From Acidimicrobiales bacterium (GTDB taxonomy: Bacteria; Actinomycetota; Acidimicrobiia; Acidimicrobiales; SZUA-35), in the NCBI GenBank assembly GCA_013003535.1, contig JABDIY010000041.1, positions 1 to 50,708 of the forward strand: 50,708 bases of DNA, in the 5' to 3' direction. The notes beneath the pieces are model-generated. The model worked only from the letters and a program-made list of their open reading frames with translations, ran no database searches and was not told the DNA's origin. Positions 30,789 through 39,466 of the stretch are shown here, piece after piece; the first letter of the stretch is position 1; every line of letters starts with the position of its first letter. Position numbers and translations under genes: made by a program.

Positions 30789-33125
30789 GTGCCTGAGTCG
30801 TCAGGCCAAGGAAACGGTGCGGTAAGAGAGTCGGTTCTGGTTGTCTCCATTGACGCCTTGGCGCCCAGGGCAATATCCCCAGAAACAACTCCTGCACTGT
30901 GTGCACTCGCTCGTTCAGGCGCAGCGTGCTTCACCGGTACCACTGTGAATCCCTCAACCACCTTGACGGCTCACACATCGATGCTCCGAGGCGTTTCGCC
31001 ATCGGTCCACGGCGTGTTACACAACACCGTGGCTCGGGGCCCGATGCCACCATCGTTCCTCCACAGCGCACGACAAGGCGGCCTGTCCACGGGTTCGGTC
31101 TTGAGCTGGGCGCTCATGGACCAAATGATCGAGCCCGATGCGGTCACGTATCGGGTTCTCCTGGATGAGGGCTACAACCCTGAAGACGATCGTTTCGTTG
31201 CGGATGAAACGATCAACCTGCTGAATGGCGAAAACCCCAAGGTCGTGTTTTGCTACCTGATCCAGCCAGACCTCGCCGGCCACGACTTCGGGTGGGACAG
31301 CCCGGAGTATGGCGATGCAGTCAATACCGCTGATGCGCTTCTTGGTGAAATCATCGACGCTGCCGGGCCAGATCGAGCGATTCTGGTTACAACCGACCAC
31401 GGTGGCTCTGGCACGGGTCATTCCGAGGCGAACGCCGAAACTACCGACATCTTTCTCGTCGCCCGGTCGGCCCAATTGCGGCCGGGTACTTGGTGGCCCA
31501 CGATCTCGCCGCTCAATGTTGCCCCAACCGTTGCCCATCTCGCTGGATTCGCACCCCACCCTGACTGGGAGGGAACAAGCCTGGTGGGTGCCGACGCGTC
31601 ATTCAGCGACCACCTGGTGACGCTGATGGAGGGAATGCAAAGCCGAAGTTACGGTGAAGATCTCAACATGCTCGAGCACTCGCTCCAAACCGCAGCGGCC
31701 GCTGCTGAACACGGTGGGAGCGATCACGCAGTACTGGCCGGGCTGTTGCATGACCTGGGCCACGAGCTGGGCGAGGCGGGAGGGTGGGGCCTACCCGGCC
31801 ATGCCGATGAGGCCGCCAGATTCCTTCGGCCGTGGCTCCCGGCCAGCATCGTGCAGCCGATCCGTTTGCATGTTCAGGCTAAGCGGTACCTCGTTGCCAC
31901 CGACCCGGGCTACTCGGCCCAGCTCAGCGAAGCCTCCAAGAAGTCGCTCCGGGAGCAAGGTGGGCCACTTTCCGCAGCTGACGCTGCAGCCTTCGAGCGT
32001 CTCCCCTTTTCGCAGCCGGCCGTTCAGCTTCGCCGATTTGATGATGCTGGCAAAATCCCCACCGCCACGGTGGCCCGCCTCGAACACTATCTGCCTCTGC
32101 TCACGCGGGCGCTGGGTGCCGATGGTCTGATCTCCCCGCTGTGGGCGCGTGACGCCTGCACATGCGAAGAATGTCGAGACACCAGAAATGGGCAGCACCT
32201 CCTGAACAGCGCGGACCTCGCCGGTTGGGCGGTGGAAAGCGTGCACGGTGCCCCCCACGCCATGGTGGCAACTCTCGTTCATAACGACGGCCGACGGCAC
32301 AAGTGCATTCTGCCCGCCTCGTCCAAGAACGACGAGTTGAGCCCTCAGCCGCGCTGGCGCAGTGAACACCTCACGGTCCTACGGGAACGCACAGATCCCG
32401 CGTCGGGTCCGGTCGATCGGTTTGTAGCAGACCTCGCAAAGAACGGCATCGCATTGGTGTCCGGTCTCGGCAGCGAACCGGGTCAGGTGCTGGAGTTCGC
32501 CCGGCGCATCGGGTTCGTCCGCGAGACGAACTACGGCGACCTCTTCGACGTCCGTACCGATCCCGAACCCATCAACCTGGCCTATACACCGAAGGGCTTG
32601 CCGCTTCACACCGACAACCCTTATCGGGATCCCGTTCCCACCGTACAGCTACTCCATTGCCTCGTGGCAGCCGAGGGCGGCACGTCACTGTTTTGCGATG
32701 GCTTCGCCGTGGCAGAGCAGCTGCGGAGGGATCACCCCGAAGACTTCGCCAGGCTCTCCTCCACGATCGTTTCGTTTCAATTCATCTCGCCTGATGTACA
32801 CCTTCAGGCACGACTCCCGCTCATTCGTTTGGATGAATCCGGCGAGGTAGTACGCGTGACGGTGAACAACAGGAGCATGCAACCCCAACCTCTCGGCCAA
32901 GGCACCGAGGCCTTCTACACGGCCTACCTTCGATTCGCTCAACTCTTGGGAGATCCCGTGAACGTGATCGAGCTCAGGCTGGCGCCGGGCGAATTGGTGG
33001 GATTCGACAACCGTCGGGTCCTTCACGGACGGACCGCATTCCCCAACAGTCCGCGCCGGCATCTCCAGGGGTGCTATATCGACATCGACGCGATCCAATC
33101 CAGCGCTCGGCTGCAGATCCGTTGA
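30789..33125 (+). CDS. Three-domain fusion: AP-superfamily phosphodiesterase, PhnZ/TmpB-like HD oxygenase, TmpA-like Fe/2OG oxygenase
   Basis: 778 residues from GTG 30789. Domain 1 (about 14-260) is a nucleotide-pyrophosphatase-type alkaline-phosphatase-superfamily fold with Asp22, nucleophile Thr58, Asp161, His165, Asp203, His204 and His211. Domain 2 (about 275-430) is an HD diiron oxygenase: His297, His321-Asp322, His338, His361, Lys365 and Asp418/419, with the SLREQGGP signature of phosphonate-operon HD proteins. Domain 3 (about 445-778) has the gamma-butyrobetaine-hydroxylase-like N-terminal zinc knuckle (C457-x-C459-x2-C462) and a TauD fold with HTDNPYRDPVP (His607, Asp609), His746 and Arg757. 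In known systems TmpA hydroxylates and TmpB cleaves the C-P bond. Here both, plus an esterase-type domain, share one chain. Confidence 0.85.
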   Translation: MPESSGQGNGAVRESVLVVSIDALAPRAISPETTPALCALARSGAACFTGTTVNPSTTLTAHTSMLRGVSPSVHGVLHNTVARGPMPPSFLHSARQGGLSTGSVLSWALMDQMIEPDAVTYRVLLDEGYNPEDDRFVADETINLLNGENPKVVFCYLIQPDLAGHDFGWDSPEYGDAVNTADALLGEIIDAAGPDRAILVTTDHGGSGTGHSEANAETTDIFLVARSAQLRPGTWWPTISPLNVAPTVAHLAGFAPHPDWEGTSLVGADASFSDHLVTLMEGMQSRSYGEDLNMLEHSLQTAAAAAEHGGSDHAVLAGLLHDLGHELGEAGGWGLPGHADEAARFLRPWLPASIVQPIRLHVQAKRYLVATDPGYSAQLSEASKKSLREQGGPLSAADAAAFERLPFSQPAVQLRRFDDAGKIPTATVARLEHYLPLLTRALGADGLISPLWARDACTCEECRDTRNGQHLLNSADLAGWAVESVHGAPHAMVATLVHNDGRRHKCILPASSKNDELSPQPRWRSEHLTVLRERTDPASGPVDRFVADLAKNGIALVSGLGSEPGQVLEFARRIGFVRETNYGDLFDVRTDPEPINLAYTPKGLPLHTDNPYRDPVPTVQLLHCLVAAEGGTSLFCDGFAVAEQLRRDHPEDFARLSSTIVSFQFISPDVHLQARLPLIRLDESGEVVRVTVNNRSMQPQPLGQGTEAFYTAYLRFAQLLGDPVNVIELRLAPGELVGFDNRRVLHGRTAFPNSPRRHLQGCYIDIDAIQSSARLQIR

Positions 33126-33202
33126 GTAGCGCGAACACCCAGCCCTGGCGGGAGGGGCGATCCACGCCTGTCCACGCGTCTGACACCACGAGGATTCAGG
33201 CG

Positions 33203-33208
33203 TAGTCT
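33203..33208 (+). promoter_or_regulatory. Candidate -10 box of the choline-sulfatase gene
   Basis: TAGTCT ends eight nt before ATG 33217. Confidence 0.4.
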
Positions 33209-33216
33209 CGTGTGCA

Positions 33217-34731
33217 ATGACCGCTCCCAACATCCTGCTCATCATGGCCGACCAACTGGCGCCGCATTTCACGGGCACCTACGGCCACCCTCTCGTAAAA
33301 ACCCCCCACCTCGATGCCCTTGCCGAGCACGGCGTTCGGTTCGACGCCGCCTACTGCCACTCACCTCTCTGCGCGCCGGCTCGATTCACGATGCTGGCCG
33401 GCCAGTCGGTTGCATCAATCGGGGCGTGGGACAATGCGGCGGAATTCCTCGCGTCCACGCCGACGATCGCGCACTACCTGGGCCTCGCCGGCTATAGAAC
33501 CATTCTCTCGGGCAAGATGCATTTCATCGGGCCGGATCAACTTCACGGTTTTGACGAGCGACTCACCACCGACATCTATCCTGCGGATTTTGCCTGGACT
33601 CCAAACTGGGACCAGGCCGACGAGCGAATCGATCGCTGGTACCACAATATGGACGTCCTGCACGACGCTGGGACGGCGGTCGCCACCTATCAGATCGACT
33701 ATGACGAGGAGGTCGGATACGCCGCTCGCCGCAAACTTTTGGATCTGGCCCGCAGTGACGGCGAGCAGCCTTTCTTCATGGTGGCCTCGTTCATTCATCC
33801 GCACGATCCTTACGTCGCCAGGCCGGAGTGGTGGAACCTCTACGACGGCGATGAAATCGATCTGCCGGACGTGATCGAGCCGGGTAATCTCGATCCCCAC
33901 ACCAAACGAATCCGCAGGGGGATCGAAGCGGACACTGTTGGCTACACCGACGATCAAGTGCGAAACGCCCGACGCAGCTACTACGCCAACACGAGCTACT
34001 TCGACCACTGGATCGGCAAGCTCGTTGACACGTTGGAGGAAACCGACCAGATGGAGAACACCGTCATCGTGATAACGAGCGATCACGGCGACATGCTGGG
34101 TGATCGAGGAACTTGGTTCAAAATGTCGTTCCACGAGCGCTCAGCCAGAGTCCCTCTCGTCCTCTCCGGGCCCGGTGTACAGGCTGGCACGGTTCCCGGA
34201 GCCTGTTCCCATCTGGATCTGCTGCCAACGCTCTTGGACATTGCCACCGACGGCCGGCCCTGGCCAACCCCGGTATCCAATTTGGAGGGCCGAAGCCTTT
34301 GGGCGGCGGCCACGGGCGGCACCGCTCCTGCGGATGAGACCACTGCGGAATACTGCGCCGAAATGACCTCTCATCCGATGTTCATGATCCGGCGCGGTCA
34401 GTTCAAGTACATCCACTGTGATACGGACCCACCGCTGCTTTTCGATCTCACCTCGGATCCCGACGAACGCATCAACCTGGCGACCGACCCTGACCACACT
34501 ACCGTGTCGGACGACTTCGCCGCCGAGGTCCAGAAACGCTGGAACAGCGATCAGATCCGGACCCGAGTGATCGAGTCACAACACGTTCGCCACGTCCTCT
34601 ATGAGGCCAACAAGACTGGCCCGCTGGTGTCCTGGGATTACTTGCCTCCCAACGACGTCGCCAACAGCTATGTCCGCAACCACCATCATTGGGCCGAGTC
34701 CGGACCAAAGAAGCGCTACCCCCGAGCCTGA
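33217..34731 (+). CDS. betC: Choline-sulfatase (BetC-like)
   Basis: 504 residues. NILLIMADQLAPHFTGTYGH is the sulfatase N-terminal metal motif (the Asp-Gln variant), and SPLCAPARF holds the Cys that becomes formylglycine (C-x-P-x-R). LSGKMHFIGPDQLHGFDERL followed by TTDIYPADFAWTPNW and the WYHNMD segment match BetC closely, as does the C-terminal HHHWAE. The enzyme hydrolyses choline-O-sulfate to choline and sulfate, feeding glycine betaine synthesis. No betaine aldehyde or choline dehydrogenase genes are adjacent. It follows the phosphonate-type enzyme by about 90 bases. Its 3' end overlaps the YdiJ-like gene by 16 bases on the other strand. Confidence 0.88.
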   Translation: MTAPNILLIMADQLAPHFTGTYGHPLVKTPHLDALAEHGVRFDAAYCHSPLCAPARFTMLAGQSVASIGAWDNAAEFLASTPTIAHYLGLAGYRTILSGKMHFIGPDQLHGFDERLTTDIYPADFAWTPNWDQADERIDRWYHNMDVLHDAGTAVATYQIDYDEEVGYAARRKLLDLARSDGEQPFFMVASFIHPHDPYVARPEWWNLYDGDEIDLPDVIEPGNLDPHTKRIRRGIEADTVGYTDDQVRNARRSYYANTSYFDHWIGKLVDTLEETDQMENTVIVITSDHGDMLGDRGTWFKMSFHERSARVPLVLSGPGVQAGTVPGACSHLDLLPTLLDIATDGRPWPTPVSNLEGRSLWAAATGGTAPADETTAEYCAEMTSHPMFMIRRGQFKYIHCDTDPPLLFDLTSDPDERINLATDPDHTTVSDDFAAEVQKRWNSDQIRTRVIESQHVRHVLYEANKTGPLVSWDYLPPNDVANSYVRNHHHWAESGPKKRYPRA

Positions 34732-37577
34732 TACCGAAGCTGGTGCTGGTCTGAGGCAGCGAAGGCCGTGACGGCCAGAACCACGGGATGGTCCAAAGCA
34801 GCCGAGTCTAAACGCCTCGACTGAGACCGACAGGAGTAGCCGGACGCACAGCGTCCAACCGGTCCGGGTCGAGCGAGAAGTGGTGCCCAGTAATCGGAGA
34901 AGAGGTTTCGGGACATGTTCTGGTTCTCGGCCTCATGGCCGAAAACTCCTGCCATTCCACAGCATGTCGTTGACTGCTCTTCCACGTCATAACCAGCCCG
35001 TTCCAACACCGCTCTGTACGCAGCGGTGCTGTGCGGCATCAGGCTAACTTCGCTGCAATGATCGAAGAGTTGCACTGTTCCGATGGCTTTTCCGGTCGGT
35101 ATCGCATCGAGGCGTTCGGCCAGGAACTCGGGGAGTGAAACCACATCGTTGCTCGGAAAGGTCGGATCGCTCGCTGGATACTCGTGGCGATGAAGCAGCG
35201 CAATCGCCGGTTCGATCACAACGAGATCTACGCCGGGGCGACCGAGCCGTTCAATTGATGCGCGTTGTGCTGCAACGGCTTTGGCGAAACGTTCTCTGCG
35301 CCCTTTCACGTGGTCGAATTTGCCTGAGGGAACGAAGCGGGCCACTGCCGGGCGCTCGCCCATCATCTGCAGCAGCGACACCGTGGCTCGGAGTACTTCC
35401 GGGTCCAGGTAGGCGGTGAATGCATCGGGAAGGATCACCACCGTAGCGTCACCGGGATGGTCGTTTCTTGCGAGGAGCTTCACGTCCTGGCGGGCGAGGC
35501 GGGTGGCCAGATTGCCGGGCGGGACAACGGGCAGGTCCACGATCCCGAGTACCCGTGAAAGAGTGGGCGAGGCGAGCCGCTGCGCGAAACCAATCACGGG
35601 GGCGAAAGCTTGGACAGAGGGGAGAAGCTCCTCGAATCGGCTGAGGAATGCTGTACGGATGCGACGAGTTCGGATCGTTTCTGGGCGTTTCTCCAAGAAC
35701 CGGGACTTGAGCTCGGGAATGTCGACCTGGAGGGGGCATCGTCCGGTGCAGGCTGCGCACGAGAGACATTGATGAAGCGAGTCGGCAACATCGAGTGCCA
35801 ACGCCTCGTCATCCGGTCGGGTGAGCCACTCCCGAAGAAGATCAGCCCGTCCTTTGGGGGAGAGGCGAGGATCTGCGGTCGTTTTGAACGAAGGGCACAT
35901 CACTTCGGCTGCGCCCCAGTGATGGCAGATGCCATTCCCATTGCAATCGAAGGCGCTTTGGAACTGGCGGCGGTGGGCCTCGGCAACCGTGCGATCCGAA
36001 TGGACCCGCAGTGGCACCTCATCGATTCGTCTGATGGGGTGCTCTACCTCCAACGGCGTATACAGCTTTCCCGGGTTGAGGGTGTTACGCGGGTCAAAGG
36101 CCGTCTTGACCATCCTCATCTTCTGGATCACCGTGTCATCGAGATCGAGGTATTCGCCGCGGAAGCCCCGGCCGTGCTCCCCCCAGAGAACACCCCCGAA
36201 ATTCGAGACCAGCTGGGCCACGTCGTCGGAAATCGTCCGCAGGAGCGATTCGTGCTCTGGTTGGTAAAGGTCGAGGGCGGGACGCACGTGGACGCAGCCA
36301 ACGTCGGCGTGACCGAACATGCCGTAGGACAGACCGTGGCCGTCGAGCAGCCTTCGGTACTCTGCTACAAATGCCTCTAGATTGGCGGGAGGAACCGCGC
36401 AGTCCTCTACAAAGGGAAGAGAGCGCCGGCCCCCGACCGACTGGCCGAGGAATCCCACCGCATCAGCCCGAACCTTCCACACGGCTGTGATCTGAGCCGC
36501 ATCGGCGGTCACCACCATACCCATGGCACCAGGCGCCTCTGCGAGCACTGTCCTCAGTGCCTGCGGCCCGTCCTTGCCCTCGAACTCCAACAGTAGGAGC
36601 GACGCTCCTTCAGCATCCAACAACGATGCCAACATTGCCCATTGGGGCGACTGCCTCGCCAACCGGATGGTGTGCTCATCGAGGCACTCGATCGCAATGG
36701 GTCTTGTGACCTTGAGGCGATTGGAGTCCCGTACTGCATCTTCAAACTGCGGGTAGGCGATCACGGCGAGATGCAGATCCTCGGGGAGGGCCGTAAGGCG
36801 GACTCGAATTCGGCTGATCAGCGCCAGGGTTCCTTCCGATCCGCACAGAAGCTTGGTCATGTCGAGGTCAAATTCGGTTCGGGCGTCCGCCAGGTTGTAA
36901 CCGGTGAAGCCGCGAGGGATATCCGGAAACGAGTCCGGTGAGATTCCTTCAGTCGCTTCCAGCACCAGCCGGTGAAGGTCGCCGATCCGGTCGCTCTGTT
37001 GTGCGGCGGCTTCGGCTTCGGCAATCGTTGTGGACCGAACGGTCAACGAAGTGCCGTCGGCCAACACCGCGTCGAGTTCGATCACGTGATCGTTGGTGCG
37101 GCCGTGGACCAGGGAACCCTTGCCGGCTGCATCGGTAGAGGTCATCCCGCCGATCGTCGCTCGGGTTGCCGTGGAAACGTGGGGCGCAAAGAACAGTCCG
37201 TAGGGGGCGAGAGCGACGTTCAATTGGTCCAGAACGACACCTGGTTCTACCACCGCCTCCATCGCCTCGGGATCGATGGAGAGAATCCGGTTCATGGCTC
37301 GTCGGGTGTCCACCACGAGCCCGTTGGTCAGGCTCTGTCCGTTCGTGCCGGTGCCGCCGCCCCGCGGGCAGAGTTCGAATGGCTCCGCCAGGCGACTGTT
37401 CACCCGAGCGAGGACCTCCAAATCCCGAGCGGTATTCGGGACTACTGCACCAACTGGATGCAGTTGGTAGATCGAATTGTCTGTGCCGTACACGATTCTG
37501 GTAGAGGCGTCGTCGAAGACTTCGCCTCCGAACCCCTCGGCCTCGAGGAGACCACGAAGCTTGGTGAGCGTGATCAT
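34716..37577 (-). CDS. FAD/Fe-S 2-hydroxyacid dehydrogenase (YdiJ-like)
   Basis: 953 residues from ATG 37577; a GTG at 37595 is possible. Residues about 40-250 form a VAO/PCMH-type FAD domain (CPRGGGTGTNGQSLTNG; SSTDA-like loop), about 300-540 the FAD-oxidase C domain (GHADVGCVHVRP, GEHGRGFRGEY), and about 610-660 a ferredoxin-like part with CLSCAACTGRCPLQ. The last 250 residues carry the CCG-type disulfide/cluster region with TTCCGMAGVFGHEAE. YdiJ oxidises D-2-hydroxyglutarate. Electrons pass to the respiratory chain, so membrane attachment through a partner is possible. It is convergent with betC. Confidence 0.9.
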   Translation of the reverse strand: MITLTKLRGLLEAEGFGGEVFDDASTRIVYGTDNSIYQLHPVGAVVPNTARDLEVLARVNSRLAEPFELCPRGGGTGTNGQSLTNGLVVDTRRAMNRILSIDPEAMEAVVEPGVVLDQLNVALAPYGLFFAPHVSTATRATIGGMTSTDAAGKGSLVHGRTNDHVIELDAVLADGTSLTVRSTTIAEAEAAAQQSDRIGDLHRLVLEATEGISPDSFPDIPRGFTGYNLADARTEFDLDMTKLLCGSEGTLALISRIRVRLTALPEDLHLAVIAYPQFEDAVRDSNRLKVTRPIAIECLDEHTIRLARQSPQWAMLASLLDAEGASLLLLEFEGKDGPQALRTVLAEAPGAMGMVVTADAAQITAVWKVRADAVGFLGQSVGGRRSLPFVEDCAVPPANLEAFVAEYRRLLDGHGLSYGMFGHADVGCVHVRPALDLYQPEHESLLRTISDDVAQLVSNFGGVLWGEHGRGFRGEYLDLDDTVIQKMRMVKTAFDPRNTLNPGKLYTPLEVEHPIRRIDEVPLRVHSDRTVAEAHRRQFQSAFDCNGNGICHHWGAAEVMCPSFKTTADPRLSPKGRADLLREWLTRPDDEALALDVADSLHQCLSCAACTGRCPLQVDIPELKSRFLEKRPETIRTRRIRTAFLSRFEELLPSVQAFAPVIGFAQRLASPTLSRVLGIVDLPVVPPGNLATRLARQDVKLLARNDHPGDATVVILPDAFTAYLDPEVLRATVSLLQMMGERPAVARFVPSGKFDHVKGRRERFAKAVAAQRASIERLGRPGVDLVVIEPAIALLHRHEYPASDPTFPSNDVVSLPEFLAERLDAIPTGKAIGTVQLFDHCSEVSLMPHSTAAYRAVLERAGYDVEEQSTTCCGMAGVFGHEAENQNMSRNLFSDYWAPLLARPGPVGRCASGYSCRSQSRRLDSAALDHPVVLAVTAFAASDQHQLRYQARG

Positions 37578-37628
37578 CTCGCGATAGTGACACACCCGAG
37601 CCGCTCGACTCGGAACGTCTTCGGATCG

Positions 37629-38075
37629 CTAGGCGCCGGTGGCGTAGGCACGGCCGATGAAGAAGGCCATGAGGGCTGAGGCATATCCGACGATCATCAG
37701 GGCAGCGAGAGCCCGACTGCTCCTGCCGGAGTCGCCGCGGGCGAACCACCCCGCAGCAAGAAACGCCCCCATCGGAATCAATCCACCGACGTAATGGATG
37801 TACAGCTGAACGATTCCCTGGCCTTGATCCAGGAGTTTGATCCCTATCAGTACTTGGCACGCCAGTGCTATGGCTGCAGCACCGATCGAAACTTTGGCCG
37901 GGCTCCCGATCGCTTCGTTACGCCCGGCGTGACGAAGCGTAAGTCCGGTGGCGGCGGTCATCGTGAGTAGGACGACGATTCCAGTCACGACGTGCACGGT
38001 GGAACTGATGATGATGTTGTCGATACGGCCGTCGCCGAGCACGTCGGACTGAAACTGGGCAACGGCTGGATTCAC
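37629..38075 (-). CDS. Four-TM membrane protein, unknown function
   Basis: 148 residues from GTG 38075. Four hydrophobic helices are visible: VHVVTGIVVLLTMTAATGL, SIGAAAIALACQVLIGIKLL, QLYIHYVGGLIPMGAFLAAG and ALAALMIVGYASALMAFFIG. A conserved-looking His in each of helices 1 and 3 could bind haem or a quinone, but I do not recognise the family. It lies upstream of the YdiJ-like gene on the same strand (51 nt to its ATG) and may be its membrane partner, which is inference. Confidence 0.6.
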   Translation of the reverse strand: MNPAVAQFQSDVLGDGRIDNIIISSTVHVVTGIVVLLTMTAATGLTLRHAGRNEAIGSPAKVSIGAAAIALACQVLIGIKLLDQGQGIVQLYIHYVGGLIPMGAFLAAGWFARGDSGRSSRALAALMIVGYASALMAFFIGRAYATGA

Positions 38076-38108
38076 CCCGACAGTTTGCCGCCGCGTCGGT
38101 GTGGATGC

Positions 38109-38732
38109 TCAGGCGTTCAGCGGCTGGGCCTCGGGCACTTCCCAGTCATTCGGCATCTTGCTGAAATCGAAGAATGGCGCCTTGTCGCCAGCCGCGACCG
38201 CGTCCTCGATCTGATCGTAGAACCCCTTGCCGGTCTCCTCAGCGAAGGTGATCGCCACTTCGCCGTCCGTCCCCCTGACCTGCGGGCGTTCCACGTACTC
38301 GGGGAAACTGGCCTCGGCGGGATCGCCCTCTTCATAGCCTCGAGCAAACATCTGCTTGAGGATGCCGAATCCGTCGTTGCGGACGAGCACCTCACCCCGC
38401 GGAGTTCCGCCCATCGCCTTCAAGTGGGCCACGAATCGATCGAGATTTTCGGTGGCGTAGGCCACATGCTGAATGGAGTGATCACCGTGGCGGTCGGTGA
38501 ATTTCGTGACTTGGGATTTCTTGGCACGGTCGATGCCCTCGATAAGGGCCACCCCGAACTCTCCAAAGTCGATGCACCAGATCTTCATGCTTGAGTCCGG
38601 GTCGTCAGGTCGCACGTCGTCGATGCGGTTGATGAGCCTGCCTCCTTCAACCTTGATGTGGAACCAGGCCCATTGTTCAATCGAGCCTTTGGTGCAGGCG
38701 TAGGTGATGTGATCGACCTTTTTGAGTTTCAT
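38109..38732 (-). CDS. VOC-superfamily protein (HPPD/4-hydroxymandelate-synthase-like half)
   Basis: 207 residues from ATG 38732; GAAGGG about 10 nt upstream is a fair ribosome site. VDHITYACTKGSIEQWAWF supplies a first metal His, HSIQHVAYATENLDRFVAHL the second, and PEYVERPQV is an HPPD-like tail element. The length is about half that of 4-hydroxyphenylpyruvate dioxygenase, so it is a single VOC module or a binding protein. A third metal ligand is not obvious. It is divergent from an Lrp-type regulator, which suggests control by an amino acid or a keto acid. Confidence 0.65.
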   Translation of the reverse strand: MKLKKVDHITYACTKGSIEQWAWFHIKVEGGRLINRIDDVRPDDPDSSMKIWCIDFGEFGVALIEGIDRAKKSQVTKFTDRHGDHSIQHVAYATENLDRFVAHLKAMGGTPRGEVLVRNDGFGILKQMFARGYEEGDPAEASFPEYVERPQVRGTDGEVAITFAEETGKGFYDQIEDAVAAGDKAPFFDFSKMPNDWEVPEAQPLNA

Positions 38733-38790
38733 GTGTTCTGGCCCTTCGTGCGGAGATGTTCTCTGTCATGGAATTGTGCAGTATGTGGAG

Positions 38791-38817
38791 CAAGTTGCAA
38801 ATAGAGTGAACAACTTG
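38791..38817. promoter_or_regulatory. Inverted repeat between the VOC and Lrp genes
   Basis: CAAGTTG-n13-CAACTTG lies in the 146-bp divergent region, in the position expected for an Lrp/AsnC operator. Binding is inferred. Confidence 0.45.
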
Positions 38818-38864
38818 TGAAGTCGAATACCCACAAATGATCGAAATGTTGAGTTCGACCGGGC

Positions 38865-38870
38865 TATTCT
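38865..38870 (+). promoter_or_regulatory. Candidate -10 box of the Lrp gene
   Basis: TATTCT ends eight nt before GTG 38879. Confidence 0.4.
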
Positions 38871-38878
38871 GTTGCATT

Positions 38879-39358
38879 GTGAACACTTTGCCTAGTCTCC
38901 TGGACGGGATCGACCAACGACTCATCGCCGCACTCCAACGCGGCTCTCGATCTTCGATGGCCGATGTTGCGCGGTTGGCTGGCGTTGCACGCGGGACCGC
39001 ATACAGCCGGCTGGACCGCCTTGAGGCCGAAGGTGTGATCATTGGGTACGGACCTGATATCGACCCTGGCCGCGCTGGTTATGGAGTAACAGCCTTCTGC
39101 ACATTGGACATTCTCCAGGGATCTCACGACAAGACGACGGCCGCTCTGGCTGCGATCAGCGAGGTGATCGAGGTGCACACGGTCACCGGCGTCGGCGATC
39201 TCCTTTGCCGGATCATTGCCCGTTCGAACGATCACCTCCACGAGGTGCTGCAGCAGATTGCTGCGCTACCGGAAGTGATGCGGAGTCAAACGCAACTGGC
39301 GTTGAACACCAGCCATCGCCGGAGCGTCGCCGAAGTGGTGAGTCTCGAGGTCGCCTGA
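38879..39358 (+). CDS. Lrp/AsnC-family regulator
   Basis: 159 residues from GTG 38879; an ATG at 38837 is also in frame. The winged helix reads LDGIDQRLIAALQRGSRSS then MADVARLAGVARGTAYSRLDRLE. The C-terminal RAM domain (VIEVHTVTGVGDLLCRIIAR) binds an amino-acid-like ligand and builds oligomers. Divergent from the VOC gene, which it probably controls together with its own expression. The family usually binds pseudo-palindromic DNA, as seen at 38791-38817. Confidence 0.85.
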   Translation: MNTLPSLLDGIDQRLIAALQRGSRSSMADVARLAGVARGTAYSRLDRLEAEGVIIGYGPDIDPGRAGYGVTAFCTLDILQGSHDKTTAALAAISEVIEVHTVTGVGDLLCRIIARSNDHLHEVLQQIAALPEVMRSQTQLALNTSHRRSVAEVVSLEVA

Positions 39359-39466
39359 GGGAGCAAGTTCCGCAGCCTTTGGGCGTGAAGCGTTGCGTCG
39401 AATCGGGTGGGGGACCGCTGGAAACGGCGGGATGGCTCGACAACCGTGCAACGCTCTGGTTCAATC

